NCBI GenBank assembly: GCA_900541125.1 | Contig: UQIK01000008.1 | Span: 26,172 to 90,171 of the forward strand | Reading direction: 5' to 3' | Origin: an uncultured Collinsella sp. | GTDB taxonomy: Bacteria; Actinomycetota; Coriobacteriia; Coriobacteriales; Coriobacteriaceae | DNA length: 64,000 nt | In this document: piece after piece, positions 59,139 to 64,000 of the stretch | How the letters are laid out: each line of letters begins with the position of its first letter | How positions within the stretch are numbered: position 1 is the first letter of the stretch | Program-made: the position numbers and the translations under genes | Notes under the pieces: model-generated | Told to the model about the DNA's origin: nothing | Databases searched by the model: none | The model's input: only the letters and a program-made list of their open reading frames with translations

Positions 59139-59355
59139 CATCGCTCCTTTCAGTGAAAGCTTTACGTTGCTTCACTGTACGGTTTAGTAACGATGCCGCC
59201 AAGGATCATTTCTTGTTGGAATCTACAACGATTCTCGATCTGATTTTTCGTTCTATCAGCAGATATTTGAACTATTTGTCGCATCAACGGCATACGGATG
59301 TGCGATTATCCTATTTATACCGGTATTAATTGTATTGATTTACAGGGTGATGTTG
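59139..59355. promoter_or_regulatory. Divergent promoter region of the OCD operon and the PucR-family gene
   Basis: An AT-rich spacer between divergent genes. A TATTTATACC word near 59309-59318 followed by TTAATTG may be the plus-strand -10. No clear operator palindrome was assigned. Confidence 0.4.
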
Positions 59356-60537
59356 ATGCTATACACCGTCTCGGACTTCTCACGGGAATATGAGGGATCG
59401 GTCCGTCTAATCGCCGGCAGCGATGGCGTCTCGCGTGCCGTCTCTGGCGTCGGGATCCTCGACTATGAACTCATGCCCGGCCTCAAGAACAAGTATCAGC
59501 GCGTCAACTTCACCTCAGACGAGATCGTCCTCAGCACCTTCCTCTATGCGAAGGACGACCCGTACCTCATCACTGAAGCCGTGAAATACCTTGTCGCCAA
59601 GGGAACGAGCGGTCTCATCATCAAAAACGTCCTGCACATCCCGATTCCCGACCAAGCCATCCGCTACGCCAACGCGCGGCACTACCCGGTCTTTCTCACG
59701 ACCGACGACTCACTGTTCTTTGACAGCGTCATCTATGAGGTCAAACGGCATATCGAGCAGCTCGCGTCCATCGACTTCGCACAGCGCGAGATCGATGCCC
59801 TGAGGACAGACGTATCGCCCGAGTCCATCTGCCGACGCATCCGAAGCCTCAACCCGTCATTTCTGGACGAAGCGGTCGCCCTGTTCGCATCGTTTGCAGA
59901 GCCCCTCGACCCGCGTGCGTTTTTGCAAATCGAACGTCTCTGTGCAAAATCGACCCTCGCCGGATGCCACAACATGCTGGCACCCTATGACGGAGGATTG
60001 CTATTCGTAGCGACAAGCGACTCGGAGCAGACGCTCGATGTGGAGCGAATCGTGCAGGCGCTCACGGAGCTCATCGAGGCTAGCGGCATCGATGGCGGAG
60101 CGGAAGGGCTCGGCATCAGCGATATTCTGTTTGGAGACGAGGCGGTGGCGCAGGCGATCTCGCAGGCGATTTACGCACAGCGCCTATCTTGTCAACGAGC
60201 CGAGGGTCCCGTCCGCTATACGCAGCTCGGCATCCTGAAAACCGTGATGCCTTTTGCGGAAACCCCGGAGATGCGATCGTTCTCGGAGGCGATTCTCTCG
60301 CCGATACGCGAGCACGACAGCGAGCATGGCAGCGAACTGGAATCAACGCTCGCCGCATTCATCGAGAACGACCGACGTATCGAGCAAACCGCCAAGCAGA
60401 CTGGCCAGCACCCGAACACAATTCGATATCGCCTCGATAAGGTGACAGCTCTCACCGGACTGAGCTACAAATGCGCCCCGGAGATGGAGCAGCTGTCGCT
60501 CGCCTACGCAATCGAACGCGCTCGCTCACTTCAGTAA
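59356..60537 (+). CDS. PucR-family transcriptional regulator
   Basis: A 393-residue activator-type regulator. The N-terminal PucR domain (about 1-125) contains VSRAVSGVGILDYELMPGL and SDEIVLSTFLYAKDD. The C-terminal helix-turn-helix (about 335-390) has FIENDRRIEQTAKQTGQHPNTIRYRLDKV. The ATG at 59356 has AGGGTG six bases upstream. Divergent orientation suggests that it controls the aminotransferase-OCD operon, since PucR proteins often regulate nitrogen and amino-acid use. Confidence 0.88.
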   Translation: MLYTVSDFSREYEGSVRLIAGSDGVSRAVSGVGILDYELMPGLKNKYQRVNFTSDEIVLSTFLYAKDDPYLITEAVKYLVAKGTSGLIIKNVLHIPIPDQAIRYANARHYPVFLTTDDSLFFDSVIYEVKRHIEQLASIDFAQREIDALRTDVSPESICRRIRSLNPSFLDEAVALFASFAEPLDPRAFLQIERLCAKSTLAGCHNMLAPYDGGLLFVATSDSEQTLDVERIVQALTELIEASGIDGGAEGLGISDILFGDEAVAQAISQAIYAQRLSCQRAEGPVRYTQLGILKTVMPFAETPEMRSFSEAILSPIREHDSEHGSELESTLAAFIENDRRIEQTAKQTGQHPNTIRYRLDKVTALTGLSYKCAPEMEQLSLAYAIERARSLQ

Positions 60538-60555
60538 GCCCACCCCGCCTTGAGG

Positions 60556-61266
60556 TTAGGAGCGGCGGGCACGGAGCTTTTCGTAGCCTTCGGCGAAGAA
60601 GGCGACCGTGGCGGCGTCGGCCTCCGCAGCGTCCGTCTCGGTTGCGGGAACCACGCCGTGCTCGTCGCTCACCAGGAACAGCGCGCCCTTGAGTTGCGCG
60701 GGAATGTCTACGCGCGTGACCGGGATGCCCTTGGTCTGGGCCAACTGCTCAATAAGGGTCGCCGTGCCACACAGGCACTCGTCCGCCGGCGCCACAAAGG
60801 CAAGCTCGCCGTTGTTGACGGCGGCGAGCAGCTCGGGCGCCACGCCGGTTTCGTCGGCCTCGGAGCGGGCCTCGGCGGAGCGGGCACGTAGCGCCTTAGC
60901 CGACGTATCGGCCAGCGGCTCGTACTCGCCCACCGTCATGGCGGCGTTGCCATTGACGTCGATCACCAGCATGAGTACGCCGTCGTGCGCAGTGTAATCG
61001 CCCTCGGCAAGCGACCACTCAACGTGCTGTTTAGCCCAGCTGAGCATGTTATGGGTAAGCGGCTCGCCCTGCACCAGGCGCTCGGACAGTGCGCGAATGT
61101 GGCGGTTGAGCATGGGCACCTTTTTGTTGGACATGCGCCAACGGCAGACAAGCGCGGGTTTGTCGAGCGTGAACTTCTCGACCGCCTCCTGATTGGCGCA
61201 AAAGTCCTCGTACGCACGCTGATCCTCGGCATTGCCAAACAGCTCGGCATCATCAATCTGGGGCAT
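60556..61266 (-). CDS. Hypothetical protein (two SseB-like halves), function unknown
   Basis: A 236-residue acidic soluble protein. It begins MPQIDDAELFGNAEDQRAYEDFC and has a central conserved-looking block (DGVLMLVIDVNGNAAMTVGEYEPL) and a second strand-rich block (NNGELAFVAPADECL, PAQLKGALFLVSDEHGVVPA). The layout is loosely like SseB-type domains, but I cannot name a family. Start choice: ATG 61266 with AAAGG seven bases upstream; ATG 61290 with GAGG is also possible. It is downstream of purH after a terminator. Confidence 0.65.
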   Translation of the reverse strand: MPQIDDAELFGNAEDQRAYEDFCANQEAVEKFTLDKPALVCRWRMSNKKVPMLNRHIRALSERLVQGEPLTHNMLSWAKQHVEWSLAEGDYTAHDGVLMLVIDVNGNAAMTVGEYEPLADTSAKALRARSAEARSEADETGVAPELLAAVNNGELAFVAPADECLCGTATLIEQLAQTKGIPVTRVDIPAQLKGALFLVSDEHGVVPATETDAAEADAATVAFFAEGYEKLRARRS

Positions 61267-61306
61267 GGTTGTACCTTTCGTGTTAGTCATTCCGTCCTCT
61301 TATACC

Positions 61307-61340
61307 AAAAAGACGGCCCTCCAAACGGAGCAGCCGTCTT
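61307..61340 (-). terminator. Terminator of purH
   Basis: On the minus strand AAGACGGC-CTCC pairs with GGAG-CCGTCTT and is followed by TTTGG, 31 bp after the purH stop codon. Confidence 0.8.
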
Positions 61341-61371
61341 TTGCAGAGATTATTTTGTCCCAGGGCGGAAC

Positions 61372-62979
61372 TTAGTGACGGAAATGCCTGGCTCCGGTGA
61401 ACACCATCGCGATGCCATGCTCATTGCAGGCCTGGATGCTCTCGTCGTCGCGCTTGGAGCCGCCGGGCTGAATGATGCAGGTCACGCCGTGCGCGGCAAG
61501 CACGTCGACGTTGTCGCGGAACGGGAAGAACGCGTCGCTTGCACAGGCAAAGCCGCCCTTCTCCACGCCCTCGCGCTCGCAGAAGTCCTCGGCGCGCTCG
61601 CAGGCCAGCAGTGCGGAGTCAACGCGGTTGGGCTGACCCGGACCCATGCCAATGCCGGCCTTGCCCTTGGAGACCAGGATGGCGTTGGACTTGACGCCCT
61701 TGCAGACCTTCCAGGCAAACTCGAGCTCGGCCATCTCGGCGTCGGTGGGCTTGCGGTCGGTGGGGAACGTAAAGGTCGCGGGGTCCTCGGTCACGTGGTC
61801 GACTTCCTGCACCAGCATGCCGCCGTCGACGGAGCGCAGCTCCACCTGGGCGCCGTGGTCCACGCCGCCGGTAGCCAACACGCGCAGGTTGGGGCGCTTG
61901 GCCATGCGCTCGAGCGCCTCGTCGGTGTAGCTCGGGGCGATGATGACCTCGACGAACTGCTTGTTCTGATCGGCAAAGTGTTCAACCAGCTCAAAGGGAA
62001 CCTCGCGGTTGCAGGCGATGATGCCGCCAAAGGCGCTCTTGGGATCGCAGGCGAAGGCGCGATCGTAGGCGGCCGTGATGTCCTCGGCAACGGCGGAACC
62101 GCAGGGGTTTTGGTGCTTGAGGATCACGCAGGCCGGCTCGTCGAACTCGCGGACCAGGTTCCAGGCGGCGTCGGCATCCAGATAGTTGTTGTAGCTGAGC
62201 GGCTTGCCCTGGATCTGCTCGGAGCCCACGAGCGGGAACTGCGAGCTCGCGGTGTTCTCGCAGCCCTCGGCAAAGCGATAGACCGTGGCCTTCTGCTGCG
62301 GGTTCTCGCCATAGCGCAGGTCGTCGACCTTCTCCAGCGAAATCTCGAGCTTGGCAGAGGTGTCCGCCACGTCGCTTGCCTGGGCGGCAAGCCAACGGGA
62401 GATAGCCGTGTCGTAGGCGGCGGTGGTCTGGTAGACCTTCACCTGCAGGCGACGACGGGTGGAAAGCGTGGTGCAGCCACCGGTCTCGTGCATCTCGGCC
62501 AGGACGGCATCATAGTCGGCCGGGTCGGAGATGACGGTAACGCTCGCGGCGTTCTTGGCAGCAGAGCGCAGCATGGAGGGACCGCCGATGTCGATGTGCT
62601 CGATGGCATCCGCGAAGGTGACCTCGGGGTTGGCGACGGTCTTCTCGAACTCGTACAGGTTGACGACGACCAGGTCGATCAGCTTAATGCCGTGCTGAGC
62701 GGCCTCCTGCATGTGCTGCTCGGAATCGCGGCGGGCCAGCAGCGCGCCGTGAACCTTGGGGTGCAGGGTCTTAACGCGGCCGTCCATCATCTCGGGATAG
62801 CCCGTGAACTCCTCGATGGGGGTTACGGGAACGCCCGCGTCCTCGATGGCACGAGCCGTGCCGCCCGTAGAGATGATCTCGACGCCAAAGTCATCGACCA
62901 GCGTCCGTGCGAAATCGACGACGCCCGTCTTATCGGTAACCGAGATCAACGCGCGTGCGATCTTCACATCAGATCCCAT
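61372..62979 (-). CDS. purH: Bifunctional AICAR transformylase / IMP cyclohydrolase
   Basis: A 535-residue enzyme for the last two steps of purine synthesis: formylation of AICAR with formyl-THF and ring closure to IMP. The N-terminal cyclohydrolase domain (about 1-195) has RALISVTDKTG, ISTGGTA and MMDGRVKTLHPKVHGALL. The transformylase domain (about 200-535) has LRYGENPQQKA, LKHQNPCGSA, SDAFFPFRDNVD and the final DESIQACNEHGIAMVFTGARHFRH. It stands alone; no other pur genes adjoin. No riboswitch was recognised in its leader. Confidence 0.96.
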   Translation of the reverse strand: MGSDVKIARALISVTDKTGVVDFARTLVDDFGVEIISTGGTARAIEDAGVPVTPIEEFTGYPEMMDGRVKTLHPKVHGALLARRDSEQHMQEAAQHGIKLIDLVVVNLYEFEKTVANPEVTFADAIEHIDIGGPSMLRSAAKNAASVTVISDPADYDAVLAEMHETGGCTTLSTRRRLQVKVYQTTAAYDTAISRWLAAQASDVADTSAKLEISLEKVDDLRYGENPQQKATVYRFAEGCENTASSQFPLVGSEQIQGKPLSYNNYLDADAAWNLVREFDEPACVILKHQNPCGSAVAEDITAAYDRAFACDPKSAFGGIIACNREVPFELVEHFADQNKQFVEVIIAPSYTDEALERMAKRPNLRVLATGGVDHGAQVELRSVDGGMLVQEVDHVTEDPATFTFPTDRKPTDAEMAELEFAWKVCKGVKSNAILVSKGKAGIGMGPGQPNRVDSALLACERAEDFCEREGVEKGGFACASDAFFPFRDNVDVLAAHGVTCIIQPGGSKRDDESIQACNEHGIAMVFTGARHFRH

Positions 62980-63256
62980 GCAGTCCTCCTGTCTGGTACG
63001 CCGCCGTGCTCTGTGAGTCGGTGATACGTCGATCTGCAGCGCTCGCGCAGCGGCATTGAAAATACTGATTTAATGTAGCGCATCGAGCGCATCGATGCAC
63101 CCCGCAACGGGCGCATGTGCAGAAAAAGTTTGCACGCGGAGGGGATGGGCACAGCACCGGGCACGGTGAGTTCATGGAACACAGGGGCACCATAATTAGA
63201 TGCCAATGGCGTGGTAGAACTGTGCTCGATATGTATCCGCAAAAGAAAGAGGCACC

Positions 63257-63898
63257 ATGGTCTCGCGGGTTCTCTACCGACCGTTTGATACCGAAGACTT
63301 CGACGCCATCGCGCTGATTCTGCAACAGCTTTGGCATAACAATTCGGATAACGATGAGTACAACCGCCTTGAGGCCGCGTGCGACCTCGCCTACTGCCTT
63401 TCGTCGTCGACGTTTTCACAGGTTGCCGTAATCGACGGTCAGGCGCGTGGCATTTCGCTCGCGCGTGCGGGACAGAACTCCGGCGTCACTATCAACGAGC
63501 ATTGGATGGATACCGAACGCGCGCTGCTATCGCAGATGCGTGAGCTGGAGCCTGATGCCTGCGCCGAATATCTCTCGTTTGTGCGCGCAACCATCCGAAC
63601 CAACAACCGCCTGCTCGAGAGCAGCCCGTTGCCGCACGACAACGAGGTCACGCTGCTTGCCGTGGATCGCGATGTCCATGGCCTGGGCGTTGGCACGGTT
63701 CTGCTCGATGCCGCGGTCTCGCACCTATCCTCGCTTGGAGCGACGAGGGCGCACCTGTACACCGACTCCAACTGCTCGTGGAAGTTCTACGAGCTGCACG
63801 GCTTTAAGCGCACGGCCACGCACCGCGCCAACCGCGAAGAGCGCCGCCACGACATGCCACGCGAAAGCTTCCTCTACGAACTCGATCTAACAGCCTAA
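63257..63898 (+). CDS. GNAT-family N-acetyltransferase
   Basis: A 213-residue acetyl-CoA-dependent transferase. The GNAT core is in the C-terminal half: VTLLAVDRDVHGLGVGTVLLDAAVSHLSSLG (motif A, pyrophosphate-binding R/Q-x2-G-x-G variant HGLGVG) followed by HLYTDSNCSWKFYELHGFKR (motif B). The first half likely forms the substrate side. GAGG lies a few bases before the ATG. It is divergent from purH. The substrate is not known. Confidence 0.88.
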   Translation: MVSRVLYRPFDTEDFDAIALILQQLWHNNSDNDEYNRLEAACDLAYCLSSSTFSQVAVIDGQARGISLARAGQNSGVTINEHWMDTERALLSQMRELEPDACAEYLSFVRATIRTNNRLLESSPLPHDNEVTLLAVDRDVHGLGVGTVLLDAAVSHLSSLGATRAHLYTDSNCSWKFYELHGFKRTATHRANREERRHDMPRESFLYELDLTA

Positions 63899-63927
63899 AC
63901 CTGGCAGCCATACCTGGTCATTAACCT

Positions 63928-63949
63928 GGCAGTTAGGGACATTCCTTTT
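63928..63949. repeat. Fragment of the GCAGTTAGGGACGTTCCT repeat family
   Basis: GGCAGTTAGGGACATTCCTTTT matches one arm of the inverted repeat at 32367-32424 except for one base. The partner arm, if present, lies beyond the window. Confidence 0.6.
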
Positions 63950-64000
63950 AATATGAGCAGGACATTGTCAAGAGGCAAAATCGGGCCTGGCCCCAACGAT

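Noticed and set aside
57186..59156. A 656-codon open frame opposite the aminotransferase and OCD genes
   Set aside because: Antisense shadow of two clear genes; low-complexity Arg/Gly/His composition, no domains.
62980..63256. Riboswitch (purine or ZTP) in the purH leader
   Set aside because: No recognisable conserved core of either class was found on reading the minus strand.
1..64000. CRISPR arrays, tRNA or rRNA genes, prophage or transposase genes
   Set aside because: No regular short repeats with spacers, no cloverleaf with a CCA end, and no integrase, transposase or phage structural proteins were seen.

Overview
The window looks like the chromosome of a GC-rich gut Coriobacteriia (Actinomycetota), most like Collinsella. 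This is judged from gene content and protein style, not from a database search. The signs are many PTS sugar systems, a tmk-holB-yaaT-comF block, an archaeal-style type IA topoisomerase with a Lys/Thr/Ala tail, an actinobacterial MocR-type aminotransferase, and many palindromic intergenic repeats. No rRNA, tRNA, CRISPR, prophage or transposase gene was seen. Most genes lie on the minus strand.

Region 1 (1-17250) is an amino-sugar and mucin-glycan block. The left edge holds a tagatose branch (aldose epimerase, lacC, a nagA remnant, a truncated yhcH). Next comes a galacto-N-biose/GalNAc-type locus: GH35 beta-galactosidase, mannose-family PTS EIIB, EIIC and EIID, a membrane-anchored helical-repeat protein, EIIA, a GntR regulator, agaS and nagA. 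A second module holds a GntR paralogue, a second nagA and yhcH, beside a GlcNAc-type PTS gene (nagE) interrupted by one in-frame TAG. Inferred flow: PTS uptake, GH35 cleavage, deacetylation by NagA, then AgaS to tagatose-6-P and LacC to tagatose-1,6-bisphosphate. The aldolase is not in the window.

Region 2 (17290-25600) holds a SurA-like membrane protein, a four-gene operon (hydroxyacid dehydrogenase with a His/Cys tail, small membrane protein, HEAT-like protein, NAD-type isocitrate dehydrogenase), degV, hpf and an ABC-type solute-binding lipoprotein. A 214-bp AT-rich element with long inverted termini sits at 25350-25563.

Region 3 (25600-41300) holds the tmk-holB-yaaT-comF operon ending in a possible nuclease-fold protein, a zinc-ribbon membrane protein, a tatA-tatC-hypA-hypB-topA operon, a STAS protein, an aminotransferase and nhaA.

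Region 4 (41500-49620) holds ppaC, a ROK glucokinase and a cellobiose-type PTS operon (6-phospho-beta-glucosidase, EIIC, EIIB, EIIA) divergent from gntR-manA.

Region 5 (49620-64000) holds pcrA, uppP, a universal stress protein, a BceRS-like two-component system, an aminotransferase plus ornithine-cyclodeaminase-family pair divergent from a PucR regulator, purH and a GNAT acetyltransferase.

Intergenic spaces are rich in perfect or near-perfect inverted repeats. Several fall into families sharing GGGAC or GGTGCAAAG cores.
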